NCBI GenBank assembly: GCA_944472155.2
Contig: OX235279.1
Coordinates: 150,434,199 to 150,498,198, forward strand
From: Trichobilharzia szidati
Lineage: Eukaryota > Platyhelminthes > Trematoda > Strigeidida > Schistosomatidae
Direction: 5' to 3'
DNA: 64,000 bases
Below the pieces are notes generated by a model. It made no database searches and had not been told where the DNA came from. It worked only from the letters and a program-made list of their open reading frames with translations. Shown here one piece after another: positions 1 to 12,052 of the stretch; position 1 is the first letter of the stretch, and each line of letters opens with the position of its first letter. The position numbers and the translations under genes were made by a program.

Positions 1-401
1 CAACTGCGTCTAAAGCAGAAATAAGGCCATACTGTCCACGAAAAATAACGAAACATGCTGGCACAATATGACAAGTTACACTAAGGCCGACACTAATAGC
101 TGGTGTAGCAACACCATCGCGTAAAATGGTACAAGTGGCAATGCTCAGAGTTCAGCTGCCAAACACTTTTGGTCTTCAAAGTATGGCACACAAACAAACT
201 TAGGTGGAATGTATGGCACAAGTCTTCTGGGAATTAAACCACAGTCCAGCAGTGAAGGGCACATAGAATGTCACCAAACATTAGGTAGATTAATAGGTTA
301 TGGGCATCACAAAGTACCAGTAATTTTTTATTCTCCATATTCCGGCAAGCGCTAACCATACAGCTGATGGGGATGTTAACTCTTCTGAACTTGTATCACT
401 A
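1..401. other. Unassigned sequence
   Basis: I see no supported gene or repeat here. It lies just upstream of a degenerate CR1-like endonuclease frame on the plus strand and may be the 5' part of that dead element, but I could not align it to the related element at 8170-12052. Confidence 0.3.
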
Positions 402-1210
402 GTGTCGGCTCCCTCTTGGGAAGAAAACAGCCACAGTCCAGTGCACGCGCAATTATCAATCGCATCCAGTGCTTGGACAAACATAGGCCAAATAAAAACT
501 CCTAACCATGTCTTAAACTTACCTAAGTCCAGAACTACTTTATCCTTTGTTGAATCCAATAAGTCGACCCATCATTCACGAAAAAGAGCAAATAAAAACG
601 CGATAGATATAGATGAACATGGTACTGATGCAAGGACCTCATGCCACGTGGAACCCGTGGATGCCGGACCACATATGAGACTGGCTGACGGGCTTAAATA
701 TTTCAAACATTGCTTCAACTCTCAAATTAAACTAATCGTTGTTAATGCTAGTTCTAACCTAAACAAACTACGGGTGCTCACGGCACACACACTCGTATGT
801 AAAGCCCCAATAATTTTTATTTGATCTTGATATGACTGTTATTATACCAGACGAGGAGATAAGCATCGATAGACACATACACTTTCGATGTGACAGGAGC
901 GGCGTTAAGGGAGGAGGCTGTCTTATGTACTTCCTGAACACACTATATTACAACTAGAAAACAGGGAAGTCAATGATATGCACGACACCCAATGGGTTGA
1001 CGTACACTTTAAAAGTGCTACACTATTAATAGGATGTATCTGGCACCTGGCACCTTTAGTGATTACAAAACACAACTTATAAATGCACTGGAGCAAGTAT
1101 CCACTCTTCCATACGAGCAAAACATAATGTTGATTGTGACCAGCTGTACTATCTTTTACTAAGCACCATTTCAATTCCTCATCATATATTGCGGGAAAAT
1201 AAAAGCTCAA
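402..1210 (+). pseudogene. CR1-like LINE pol, endonuclease N-terminal part (degenerate)
   Basis: An open frame at 402-824 ends in a segment (VVNASSNLNKLRVLT, then HTLVCKAPIIFI) that matches the start of the endonuclease in the better-preserved element at 8170-11240 (LINARSLLNK, SLICNPSLIMITETW). After a break the match resumes at about 850 (DEEISIDRHIHFRCDR, then GGGCLMYF; compare DKDISIDNYYVFRGDR, GGGCAMYI). These are typical opening motifs of apurinic-type LINE endonucleases. Several frame breaks and stops show that it is dead. The match is lost by about 1200 and resumes at about 2990 with the endonuclease C-terminus, so later insertions appear to split the copy. Assignment to the CR1 group is by motif resemblance only. 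Confidence 0.7.
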
Positions 1211-1485
1211 AGTTGTTCGTCTGTCTTTAAAGAATATATTTGAATGAGCAGTACGTCTAATACCTGGCTTGTTTAGAACGAATCCGTTAATGTATCAGCA
1301 TTTTAATTTCCATCGGGTTTAGCTGTTCACTTCATTGTGTTTGAGAAAATCCGCCAGCTGTGATCTAGTAAGGCAATTTAACCTAAAACTTCTCTTATTT
1401 CAGTGATACTTTTCCATTCAGATATGTTCTTATCAAAAGAAGGGATTCACTTTTTGGCATTCGCATATGGGAGTATTGCAAAATT

Positions 1486-1840
1486 AATAGTCCAGGCCGA
1501 CAACTGCTACCCTGTCGTAGTGCTTGGGGTTGAATACAACAGTGATCCGACAAGCTAAAATGACTGGGACTTGTGTTTCTTCACCTCATACCATGTCGGG
1601 AAGGTTGTTTGGATAGTGGTTGGACTAGAAGCATTTGCCACGGGGTACATGGGCCCCGGAATCCAATCTGATCAAACGGTGTATGAACCTGTATTGGCCA
1701 CCGACAACCATGGAAACGAAGCTCCTGATGCTACCCTGCGGATTAGACTTCAAGTTAAAGGGTCTGGGGGTGGTCTCCTGAGATAATCACCTGCTTCGGT
1801 TTGGGCTCCCAGGCAGTATCTCAGCCCTCATACAATCAAT
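1486..1840 (+). repeat. Dispersed repeat R1, copy 1
   Basis: This stretch (ccgacaactgctaccctg at the start, 'acatgggccccggaatccaa' in the middle, and a 'gggctcccaggcagtatctc' end) aligns over most of its length with 30283-30640 and partly with 29730-29880. It sits in the break of the CR1-like copy, so it was probably part of an insertion. I recognise no coding function; the short open frames are not conserved between copies. It may be the untranslated end of a retroelement. Confidence 0.6.
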
Positions 1841-1929
1841 GAAATGAAACAACGAAGTATCAGTGAAATTAATTGTACTCTCTCAACAATGCTCTCGAAC
1901 ATTGATGATGTTTCAAGAGACGCATTTCT

Positions 1930-2900
1930 TTCCAACCTTATAATAATAATAATGTATTTCATATAAATTTACAAATTTATATGAAAATGCATGCCATTTT
2001 TACAGGCACGATCAAGTATGATATAATATCAAATGGTAGATTGTCTACAAGTTAATCGTATTTCAACTGTTAAATATTCGATACATATAATACACTCATT
2101 TTCTGAATTAGGCCGTATAGTTATTGAATTGTACAGTTGTCCTCCAGGTTGAGCGGGAAAATCGACTTCGTTCCGTTTTCATCCCGTGGTTGTAGGCATA
2201 CGATAACCAACCAATATTGAGGTAAGTACACCTTTTACAAGGAATTGGAATCTGTTTTAGAAAAATTAAAGTGCTGAGGTGAATCATTAAATTGTAATGA
2301 AATAGGTAAGTGCAAGTATCATTAATAAATGCATTAATAAAGGAAACACCCTAGGGTAACAACATTCATTTGCAATGTATAATGCTACAGATATATCACA
2401 AACTATCATGATATCCACTTTTGGTTTTAATACAATTATCCTCATGCCAGTTGTTTTTATTTGATACCTTTTTGTGCATTTAGTGCACAGCCGTACCCTT
2501 CAGAGAGTAGGAGTATAATAAGTAATGAAGAGCCATAAGATGTTAAGTTTAATGGAGTAAAATGAGGATCAAGTAAAGACGTTGTCAGAAAATAAATGAG
2601 ATAAGACATTGTGGAGTGGTATGAAAAGATCTGACGATAGACAGCAAGTTAATTTATAAGATGCCCCATAAATCTGAGCAGATCCCACATGGTCGCATCT
2701 CAACAATAGGCTGGGGGAATGGTATAAATTTAAAGGTAGAAGCATGATCTGTCAAGGCGTTCATTGTTATCTTTTTCAAGATAAAGATTTAAGCCCTCAT
2801 AAAAATCAGAAATATCTCGAGCCTTCAAATTTTTAATGCTGTTCCTGCAGAATGGGGCGATTCACCTTAGTGACCCCCACCATATCTACTGATCAGCTAA
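1930..2900 (+). repeat. Dispersed repeat R2, copy 1
   Basis: It begins with an ATA/ATAATA run and 'gcatgccatttttacaggca', and ends near 'ctgatcagctaactccaccc'. The same landmarks recur in the same order and spacing at 5975-7060, so these are two diverged copies of a repeat of about 1 kb. There is no coding content. It also lies inside the interruption of the CR1-like copy. Confidence 0.6.
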
Positions 2901-2984
2901 CTCCACCCTCCCACCTTTATTTTTATATGTAAAGACTTCAGCCTAATTGGAATCAACTAGGATTTATCGACAGGCCCAAATAAA

Positions 2985-4056
2985 TATGACGGGCTTTTAG
3001 GAACGCTTGACATTTTCGACTGGAAACAAACTGTCACTATCCACAAAAGAGGTGCTAGGCTTAATATTCTACCACAACATAAGTACCTCCCAATCCTAGT
3101 GGGTTCTAATTTTTCAGGTAACGACTATAGAATAGTGCTGTATACACTGCCACTTCCACTGATTTGCACTGCAGCTTATACTCCTACCTCTCAACTAATA
3201 ACAATAGTAAGTACAATAAGGCAGACTGGGCTTCCATGGAATCAATCCTAAGATCCTCTGAATGGGGTGGGTACTTCACTAGTGATGACCTGTCGAGAGC
3301 TCTGAGCATCCTTTACCAGAACTCAGACACATGCTTAGATGCAGCTATTCCCCTCCAAACACTTAAAGTTTCCCCACACAAATAAACATTTATAAAACCA
3401 AAGGGCAGTACGAAACTGAAGAGACTCTCGACAAGTCACTTCATACACTACGAATTCGGCACACTAGAGTCAATACTGAACGCTCTTAGCTGTCCCTCAA
3501 AAGCCCGAGATTCGCGTAAGAGGACCGAAGAACGCGCCACACTAGCCAGCTCTGCTAGGGTGTATGGTTTCACAGAAATCCTAAAGAAGCGATTTAACAG
3601 CAAAACTACAGCATTCCTCTCCTCATAGACAAAAGTAGACTATACAATGACTCCGCAAATATGCGTGAATTATTCAGTAAACTATTCGCAGCCAAGTACC
3701 TTAAGCCTACAGTCCCATTACTCAGTATACACCCTACTACTAATACGACACAACTTCCATCTTTACCCAAACAAAAACAAATTAGTAACTTTGAGTTCAC
3801 TTATGCTGACATGAACAAAACTATTAGAACTCTCAAAAGCTCTAAAGGTTTTGTCACTGACGGTATATCATCGTATTTCTATAAATATGGTGGACCTAAC
3901 ACTCCCATATTAATACTTACAATCTTCCCAATGTCCTTAGGGTCCCAAACTTACCCGCACATTATTACACTTAAGCGCAAATGCTGCTCGAAAAAAAATA
4001 ATAACATCAGTTCATCATTACTCAACGGGAACTACAAGCTCCTGGCAAAGGTTTAG
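2985..4056 (+). pseudogene. CR1-like LINE pol, endonuclease C-terminus and RT N-terminus (degenerate)
   Basis: Continuation of the copy starting at 402. Around 3005-3140 the frame reads LDIFDWKQ and FSGNDYRIVLYT, aligning with IIETKDWQQ and FPGSDHRVVLGT of the element at 8170-11240; the catalytic SDH motif is NDY here. At 3164-3385 the linker region aligns (ADWASMESILRSSEWGGYFT against AQWDDLKPYLRTLDWGPYFT). At 3661-4056 the start of the reverse transcriptase is visible (LKSSKGFVTDGISS, then NGNYKLLAKV for NYRPI...). Stops and frameshifts break it, and nothing of the RT catalytic half is found downstream, so the copy is also 3' truncated. Confidence 0.7.
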
Positions 4057-4089
4057 AAATAGGCAAAAAAGGAGATTATGGGTATTAGG

Positions 4090-4260
4090 TTGTTGGAGGC
4101 AATCAGCAGGAAACCTTGGATCTAGGTTTCGTGCTAGTTGGCACTCATCAGCAAGGCGTATCTATAACCTTGAAGGAACTCATGTCCCTCCTGAGATTCG
4201 AACCCACGCCTTCGAAACAAACTGTATGATGAACGTTTTCCATACACTTGGTTGCCTCAA
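4090..4260. repeat. Dispersed SINE-like repeat with a tRNA-like box
   Basis: The segment contains 'gagattcgaaccca', whose reverse complement resembles a Pol III B box (GGTTCGAAnCC). Its phrasing (laggard 'tttcgtgctagttggcactc', 'cagcaaggcgtatct') resembles a schistosome dispersed repeat that I know in general terms. No second copy is present in this window to confirm its limits. Confidence 0.35.
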
Positions 4261-4499
4261 GTTAGAGGGTGACATAATAATCGCTTGTAAATGAGCAGAG
4301 TCAGCCAAATTATGGTATCCTACCATCAGGTCATTGAGATTTGCCGTAGTTACCATCTGTAGGAAAAGTTAACCATAACCTGAATAAAAATTCATGTAAT
4401 CTTATTATTTGACCTTGTTATATTATATCTTGACTTCACACAGTGTTTTTGATACGAGTATGGAATTTTCAGCATGTGATTTCGGCAGCCAAAATTTAG

Positions 4500-4615
4500 C
4501 AGGCCAACCATGGGTATCAGGTGTGCGTTGGCCGGGGGTCGAACACTGGATCACGTACATGGCCGGTGAGCGTCCTAATCTCTGCGCCACCGAAGCACCA
4601 AAAGTAGTCAGCAGG
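4500..4615 (-). repeat. tRNA-derived SINE head
   Basis: Read on the minus strand, 4600 down to 4530 resembles a tRNA gene: an A-box-like TGGCGCAGAGATTAGG (about 4591-4573) is followed about 30 nt later by a B-box-like TGTTCGACCCC (about 4545-4535). The flanks do not pair into an acceptor stem, so I call it a SINE head rather than a tRNA gene. Confidence 0.5.
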
Positions 4616-4989
4616 CCGAGCTGATGTGTAATCTCAGATAGCAAACTTTGCCACTAGGCCTCAGCTGAATTCGCTCTTGAGTCCTGCACAGTCTTCCTTG
4701 TCTTGCCTCTTTTCCATGAAGAAGCAGTATGTGTGCCTTCAGTTGGCGTTTGGAAGACAGGGTAGACTAGCGCAGATACTTAAACTGATAAGAAGCCGGA
4801 AGCCATCAATTCGAAGTTACAAATCTGAATTTTGAGAGTATAATTCCTGTAACTAATCACTTTCGCGTTTATAACTTAGAATCAGGACAACAGCTACCAT
4901 AGTTTTTAGGGAATAGAATATTTTCGGCCTCACCTGCTACGGAGTCAAGGAACTTTTGGATAATTCTGGTAGATAAACCTGAACTAAGG

Positions 4990-5470
4990 TCTAGACAACT
5001 AAGTTCGTCGTTTCACATCTTTACATTCTCTCCCGTCTCACTCTCCTGACAACTATAACTACACTTCTTATTATTACTACAGCTACATATATCAACTTCA
5101 AATTTAATCAGCTGCCTTTTTTAACGTTTTTTAAATTCTTTTTATGTCTGTTAGTCTGAGTAACTTCACTAATTATATCTATCATTATTATTCTTATCTC
5201 TTTTCTTTTGACGACAATACCGGAGGACTAACTAGTGAAAGGATCAACTGCATTCACAGTAGTAACAGTCTTAGCACACCTCATACTACAAATCACATAT
5301 AATTAATCCTAGCACTTCTCCTTTTGGAGCCAACCAAAGCTACAACAGTCGAGTGACGGGACGAGCTACGCAGAAGTTTACCAAAGATCGGGAACCTATA
5401 CCTCACAATCAAGAGGCTAGCACAAAGAAATCAAATTGGTTTATACTAGCTCGTAAAAACGATATTGGAT
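4990..5470 (+). repeat. 3' end of a second CR1-like family (CR1-B), solo tail
   Basis: This matches the 3' untranslated regions of the elements that end at about 51785 and 54888 (plus strand). Shared landmarks are 'caactaagttcgtcgt', a TTATTATTACTA-rich stretch, 'cgagtgacgggacgagctac', and a terminal GATATTG direct repeat at about 5462-5476. Short tandem terminal repeats are a known feature of CR1-group LINEs. No pol sequence is visible upstream, so it is a strongly 5'-truncated copy. Confidence 0.6.
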
Positions 5471-5479
5471 ATTGGATTC

Positions 5480-5965
5480 GGGAATTCGCTTCTCCAATGG
5501 AGTCATAAACGTTCGGATTGTAGTCTTATAGACAGCAGTGTCTGCTCATCTTATTCTGCCTTCCTTGAGAGTATACGAGACACTCAGAGAAATTAAACAG
5601 AAAAGCAGTAGCACAGGTTACGATTCTTACACATTCATTAACTATAAATGAATATGGTTTATTCTACTGTGTCTTACATATGATGGATACTACAAAGTAA
5701 ATGGACACTATCATATGTTATGGCAAATATTGGCAAGAGTAAACGGTTGGTTGAAATTTCGCTCGGCAAATTTTTTTGTCAATAATTTTTAATAAAATTT
5801 TGTTATATGTTTTCTGGATTGATAGGAATTCTCATTTCCTGGCTAGTTATGTTGGTGTCCACGTCATTTAATCTGACTGCGACACACTTAGCATATTGGT
5901 TGTAATGATTAGTGTTTCACGCTGAATGCGTCAAAACATCTCTACAATGAAGAAGATGGGGTAGT
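5480..5965. other. Unassigned sequence
   Basis: AT-rich sequence between the CR1-B tail and the second R2 copy. I see no coding frame or repeat match. Confidence 0.3.
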
Positions 5966-5974
5966 TGGGGGGTA

Positions 5975-7060
5975 ATAATAATAATAATAATATATATTTC
6001 GTATAAACGGGTAAGTTTACATGAAATGCATGCCATTTTTACAGGCACGATCAATTATGTTACGAATAACAATTGTTAATTAGCATACATTGTCACTTTT
6101 TCAAAAAGTTCATATTGTTGAGTTATAGTACAAGCAATCAGAACAGATTCTTATAAATGTTAATTTGTAAATATTTCACGAAGGTCACCATCGAAGTTGA
6201 GCGACAACCCGAAATTCGTTCCATTTCCCGATGATAGTTATGACCAATCGATAAACAACATATATTTGTGTGAGTGCTATGCCTTCAAATTCTTGAACGC
6301 TATTTTAGGAACTGAAGAAAATCTGGCGCAGCTGCAAAATGGTATAGAATGCAATTATGAATAATACATTATTAAAAGTATATTTACAAGATAAATACAA
6401 GAAGCTATGTAGTACTTGAAATGATAATACACATTTGCAATGTATGATGCTAACCATATTGGTCTTACCATGGAAAACTATGACGCTTTCTATGAAAATA
6501 TATTTATTCTCAAACATGAGTGTTGTTGTTTTTATCATCAGAGCAACCGAACTTTACGCGAGAAAAGGGTGTAAATGAGAAGAGGGAAAAAATTTCAGCT
6601 TCATTAAAGTCCTAGGAAGTTGAGATAAAATAGAGTATAATAGTAATTAGGTAGAAGGATTATTGTGAAGTATATAAGTAACATTTCAGAGAGAAGTGGC
6701 TAGAAGGACTAGAACCTGTTGAATACGGTGACCTGTAGGATGTTTGGCGAACTTGTGTATGGCCCATGGGATAGCATCTTGACAAGAAACTGAGCAGGCT
6801 TGTAGATGTTAGGAGCGAAAGCATTGTTATTTTTTTACAAGCTAAAACTGTACAGTCATTATTGTTTTATTTTTTCAATTAATTTTTTTTCAAAGTCTAT
6901 TTTTTTTTATACATTTAGTATCTAAACTCATGTTTAGTTCTCGAGCTGCCAAAATAATGCATGTTGCTGTCCTACAGATCGGAGCGATTCACATTTGTGA
7001 CCACTACCAAATCTGCTGATCAGCATGCGCCACCCTCCCTCCTTTTTTGACATTAAGCTC
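5975..7060 (+). repeat. Dispersed repeat R2, copy 2
   Basis: Second copy of the repeat at 1930-2900. It starts with an ATA run, has the shared 'gcatgccatttttacaggca' near 6027, a central 'gttgagcgacaacccg' segment (compare 'gttgagcgggaaaatcg'), and ends with 'ctgctgatcagcatgcgcca'. The two copies are clearly diverged, so the insertions are old. No conserved protein frame links them. Confidence 0.6.
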
Positions 7061-7329
7061 TGAGACCTTTTACAATGACTGCAGTTGTAATATTAAATTG
7101 CTTTGACTCCGTCCCAATCATACAGTATGCTGCACATTAACAGCTTTCATGACAAGTGCTTCCCATTAGGTCACATGGCACAATAATACCAGAGGACATC
7201 GTGAGCAATATTATCATCATACTAGTGAACAAGTGGGTTACTACAAAAGACTAAGAAATTAGGTTTCCCTTAAGAGTTATGAAGTATAAAAATAGCTAAT
7301 ATTAGAACAACTAAGTTATATTCTATTTA

Positions 7330-7990
7330 TCAGAGTGATATGAGTAGTGGAACAATTAGTGATAAAGTTATGTAAAGTGGTCCTGAGTAAGGCAACTGGT
7401 TAGCAGAACTTGTTATGCTAAATTTTCACGACCGATTTCATATGGTGTGCGTTACACATTGCAAAGTGACTCATCAATTATATAATGGAGAAATACTACA
7501 TAATTTCAACATTATGAATTTTTTAGAAAATTATATGAATATGGGTAGGTGTTGACTGAAGATAGTCATTTCAACTCAAAAATAGTGCTAATAATATAAG
7601 CATATATGTAAAATATTAAAAGATATGGTTGCTAATGTAAATGTTTATGGAAATAATTACACTGACGAACTTATTGAAGATTACAGTGAGGAGAAAGTCA
7701 GTGAGTTAGTTAAACGGTTACTGCGCAGTAAGTAGTTAGAACATCTTTAAAAGTAAAAGGTAGAAGAGTTTTCAGTACTGGGTCAAATTAAGACATAATC
7801 TACGGATTAGAGTGTAGTGGATAGTGGTACGATTAAAGATAAGGTTAGGTTGAGTGAGCTTGGGGAAAATGGTTGGTTGGCTGAGTTTGTTATTGCTAAG
7901 TTTTCCTGGCCACTTTTCATATGGCGTGCTTTAGACATTACAAAGTAACAGTTTGCTTATATTATGGAAGAACTATCACAACTAATTTAG
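7330..7990 (+). repeat. Two diverged direct repeats about 480 bp apart
   Basis: 7340-7510 and 7820-7990 share an ordered series of words: 'gtagtggaacaattagtgat' against 'gtagtggatagtggtacgat', then 'ggttagcagaacttgttat' against 'ggttggctgagtttgttatt', then 'tttcatatggtgtgcgtta' against 'tttcatatggcgtgcttta', and a following 'acattgcaaagtga' against 'acattacaaagtaa'. This suggests an old tandem duplication with a unit near 480 bp. No coding content is seen. The sequence at 7061-7329 and 7991-8169 has nothing I can assign. Confidence 0.5.
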
Positions 7991-8169
7991 GATTATACGT
8001 CCAGGATAATTATAGATAGTCTTGTGAGTTTATAAGCCCGATTGATGAAATATTGATAAGATCTCCAATAAGCTGAATAACCAAACCTCAGATCAAGGCA
8101 TATGGGAGAAATTGGATTGGTTTTATCACGTTTTAGGTGCGGTACTGTTGCTGGGGCAAATGAGTTTCC

Positions 8170-11100
8170 TCAAATTGGGGGTATTGCACTGGGGTCTGTA
8201 GTACCAAAGTTAGATGAACAGCCCATATGGGTAAAGTATGGATAAGTAGACCGAAGCTCTTTTGTTGACAAGAACTCGTTAAGAAGACGCTGGAATTCAG
8301 TGGGAGATCGGCAACTACGTACATTAAGTGGAAGTTCGTTCCATAATGCACTGTACTGTATTTTGAAGAAACGTGATCGCAGTTTTGTCCGGTACCGGCT
8401 TATGGATAGATTATTTTCATGATTTCTAAGAGTATATATGGTTAAATTATTGAAAGCTATTGGATTACTGCTTTTGAGGTAGCCATGTAAAAGGCGAAAA
8501 AGGAATGTAAGGTTGAGTTTCAGGCGCCTTAACCAAAGTGGCTGAAGTCTATACATTTTGCACCTATCCGCGTAAGTCAGTCCTTCATGTTTGTGTAATA
8601 GGCGTCGTGTAAAACTTCGCTGAATATTTTCAATACGAACCCTGTCATACCCATTCATGAAACCGAAGACAATTGTGCAGTATTCAATTACTGGGCGAAT
8701 CATGACTTTGTATAAAAGGACTTTAGCCTCAGTTGTGTACATTTTTCGATGTAACAAGCCTGTGAGTCTTCGGCATTTAGAAACAAGTGCTTTTGCATAC
8801 TGACTAAATGTTAAGTTCTGTGAGTAGGTAACTCCCAGGTCTTTTATGGAATTGAGGGTTTGGAGAGAGGAGTCACCTAGGTGTAACCTGAAATACGGGT
8901 GGGAGTTGTTGAAATATAAGGCACCACATTTATCAGAATTGAATGGCAGTTGCCAATCAGTGCTCCAGTTATGTAATCTATCCAGATCATCTTGAAAATG
9001 TGTGAATCCCTCGTTCATTGTAGAATGGGGGAAGCTGTATACAATCTTTAAGTCATCAGCAAAGAGGTATGGGGTACCATGCTTGATTACGCTGCAGATA
9101 TCGTTAATGTAGATTACGAAAAGCAATGGACCTAGTACACTACCCTGAATTACTCCACTTCGTATGGGTCTGGGTGATGAGTAATTATTTGCAAATTTCA
9201 CAACTTGGGAACGATCTTCCAAGAAAGAAACGAGCCAGGATAACAAGGGGTCCTGGAACCCGTACGACTTTAGCTTAAGGATTAGTCTCTTGTGTGGGAC
9301 TTTATCAAAGGCTTTTTTGAAGTCAAAGAAGAGGGTTGTGACAAGCAAACCATGATCTCACTTAGCGGTAACATCATCAAAGTAGTCAAGTAGGCAGGTG
9401 GAGCATGATCGACTTTTCAAGAAGCCGTGTTGTGCTGGAGTAAACAATTTGTGAAGGTGGAGGTATGAAGCAATATCTTGCCCTATAACTTTTTCCATAA
9501 CCCTAGAAACTACTGACGTGATATTGATCGGTCGGTAGTTTTCGATATTAGAAGTTGGTCCTAGTTTGTGCCTAGGGGTTATAAACGACAGCTTCCAGCA
9601 CTCTGGGTAACTGCCATTATTTAAGGACAGATTGAAAAACTTTAGGAGGATAATGGGTATGTCCTCACCACCTCTTTTCAACAAGATAGATGGAATTCCA
9701 TCAGGTCCAGCTTTATATGATGTCCGGAGGGATGCTATAGCGGAGGAAATCTTTTGTTGGGTAAATGTTATATTACCCAAAAAGTGATATGGTATTATCG
9801 GAACATCAAGACTACCTACTGTTTCTTCGTTAGTAAAGTAGCTAGAAAAGTGGGAGCTGAATAACTCGCATATCTCCTGTGGGTCTTCGTATAGTTTTTC
9901 TCCATCTAGTAATAAGTTAGGGATACTTATTCTGTTGTTGTTAATTCGTGACTTGATTAGTTTTACCAATGCCTCTGTATTATCGGGCCGTGAAAGGAGG
10001 ATGCGTTCTAGTTTGATGGACTCAGATAACTGATTAGATTTGTATGAATCATAAGTTTGCTTGAGTGTAATGAGTGATGAAAAGTCACTACATCTGTAGA
10101 ATTGCCTAGCATGCTTACGCAGTCGGTTTCGAATCTTTACGGGGATGAAGTCAGGCTGTTTAGGCCTCGTTTTCACAAGTCTTGCTGGAGCGATGAAGTC
10201 ATGTGCAAATCCTAGGTTCTCGTAGAGTAAGTTGTTTGCCTCTATAGCCGAGCTGCATGTAAAGTATGGTCCCCAGTCTAGGGTGCGTAGGTATGGTTTC
10301 AGGTCATCCCACTGAGCGTGTCTGTAACCCCTGAGTAATACTTTGTTGACACTTATTGTCGCACTCATGCTAGTGCAAATATTGAATGTACCTAACACTA
10401 CTCTGTGGTCGCTACCAGGAAACTCTTTACCTACTCGAAGGGTAGTGGGGATGATACCATTAGTGAAAACTAAATCTAAAATCTTAGATAGCCTGGTAGG
10501 ATGCTGTACGTGTTGTTGCCAGTCTTTTGTTTCTATTATGTTAAAAAATTCATTATACCGTTTTGGTGAGGAAAGTGGTTGCCAGACTACTTCAGGCATA
10601 TTAAAGTCCCCACATATAATTTTAGCCGTGTGAGGTAGTGAAGTGGCGTAAGCGAAAGTGCTAGCAAGTTTCATATCACCTTCAACAGCTGAACATGGGG
10701 GATGATAGATGCAACCTATAAGATAGGAAATGGAGTGAGACAGCCTTAGGATAGCCCAGACTGAGTCATTATCTGTGATGAGCTCTGGGTAGAAGCACTG
10801 TGTGGCCTTAATATCAGACCTGATATACATAGCGCATCCTCCTCCTCTGCCATGGTTTCTGTCACCTCTGAATACGTAATAGTTATCAATAGAAATATCT
10901 TTATCGCATATCTGAGGAGTGCACCATGTTTCAGTAATCATTATAAGAGACGGGTTGCATATTAAGGATAATGTCGTGAAGTCAAACATTTTGTTAAGTA
11001 AGGAGCGAGCATTGATGAGACAGAATGAGAGAGAGTTAGGGGTGACGATGAAATCGCATATATCTTTAAAAAAGTTTTCCTCAAGGTTTGTAGCATCTAG

Positions 11101-11240
11101 AGCAGATTGTTTGATGGGTGCTAACTCAGATGGTGGCAACGTACTGGCAGTGCTAGAAAAGTGCACTACACCAGTATCGGCACAGAGAGATGTGCTATCA
11201 TTGGTTACCCCGGCGGGTGAGAGGTGTTCATAATACCGTG
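8170..11240 (-). pseudogene. CR1-like LINE ORF2: endonuclease-reverse transcriptase, one in-frame stop
   Basis: Pol polyprotein of a non-LTR retrotransposon, roughly 1000 codons, which would nick DNA and reverse transcribe the element RNA at the target. From the N-terminus: endonuclease motifs INARSLLNK, ITETW, GDFNMPEVVW and GSDHRVV; linker; RT motifs AGPDGIPSILLKRGG, NYRPINITSVVSRVMEKVIG, QHGFLKSRSC, FFDFKKAFDKVPH, SGVIQGSVLGPLLFVIYIND and the catalytic FADDLKIV box; then a long C-terminal region ending at 8170. A single TGA at 9358-9360 interrupts the frame between QHGFLKSRSC and FFDFKKAF; both sides are in the same frame with no other break. The frame is open upstream of 11166 and overlaps the end of ORF1, being in the -1 frame relative to it. 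It is far better preserved than the other LINE copies here, so the insertion is comparatively young. Confidence 0.85.
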
Positions 11241-12052
11241 ACTGAAATGCATTGCCCTCCCCTCCGGTGATAAGTGGCTTGACAGTATGTGTGCTATTTG
11301 CGTCAATATTGAGGCTGAAATTTCGTGTTGGCTGAGAAAATTTAGATTGGATGAAGGGGAGGTAGGTATTTCTTGCGGATAGTATGCTGGAGTAAAGTTA
11401 CGCGCATCGCAGTTATGATTAATATTTTCTGTGTTCAAGTTATTTTCGTAAATATTAGTCCATCGATTATCTTGGGTGGACTGTATCCGGTGGTTGTCAG
11501 GGATGTGGTGAGTCAGAAGGCCACTTTTAGGAAAGAAGCCTAACCCACCTGTTCCTTGTTGTAGGGGTCTCTGGATCATACTTTTGTCTACATTAGCTAA
11601 AGGTAGGAGAGTTGTGTCGGGGTAGGTGCATGCCTGCCCGTAGGATTTCAACTTATTTTTAGGGTGCCCAGACATAAAGCGTCTGTTTTGTCTAACGGAT
11701 GAAGATTTGCTCGATGTTGGATGAATTGGCGGGTTACCTCTCCTTTCATTGACGTTATATTTATGGTGGTATGAAGACTTATTCAGCTTCCCTGGGTTAA
11801 TGGTGGGATTGGAGTCACTTAAGTTAGTGTTATTTGGTTTGCTGCTGAGTAACCTATCAGTGACGGGTTTGAGTGAAGGTATTCTGGATGGCAGGGTTAT
11901 ATTACTCCGTTTTGTGTGCACACTACTGTGAGTACTACTCGGGGAGGTTATACTGAATGCTACATTCTCAAGCTTAGCCTTTTGCGTAGTGGTATTAGCA
12001 GCTGATGGTGATGTGTCTAGCGAGCATAACTCTAAAGATGCATCTAAGTCTA
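11205..12052 (-). pseudogene. CR1-like LINE ORF1 (partial, runs into assembly gap)
   Basis: An open frame of about 280 codons on the minus strand, from the gap edge at 12052 to a TAA at 11205-11207, directly upstream of and overlapping ORF2. The product is rich in Ser, Asn, Thr and Pro with basic patches (for example HPTSSKSSSVRQNRRF and GHPKNKLKSYG), as expected for a LINE ORF1 nucleic-acid-binding protein; I see no zinc knuckle in the visible part. The N-terminus lies in the gap. Any reading frame that continues across the gap to 12584 is spurious, because the far side belongs to another element. Confidence 0.6.

Noticed and set aside
10919..11233. Plus-strand frames opposite the CR1-like ORF2 (also at 10343-10633)
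   Set aside because: The minus strand carries the conserved endonuclease motifs; these are antisense shadows.
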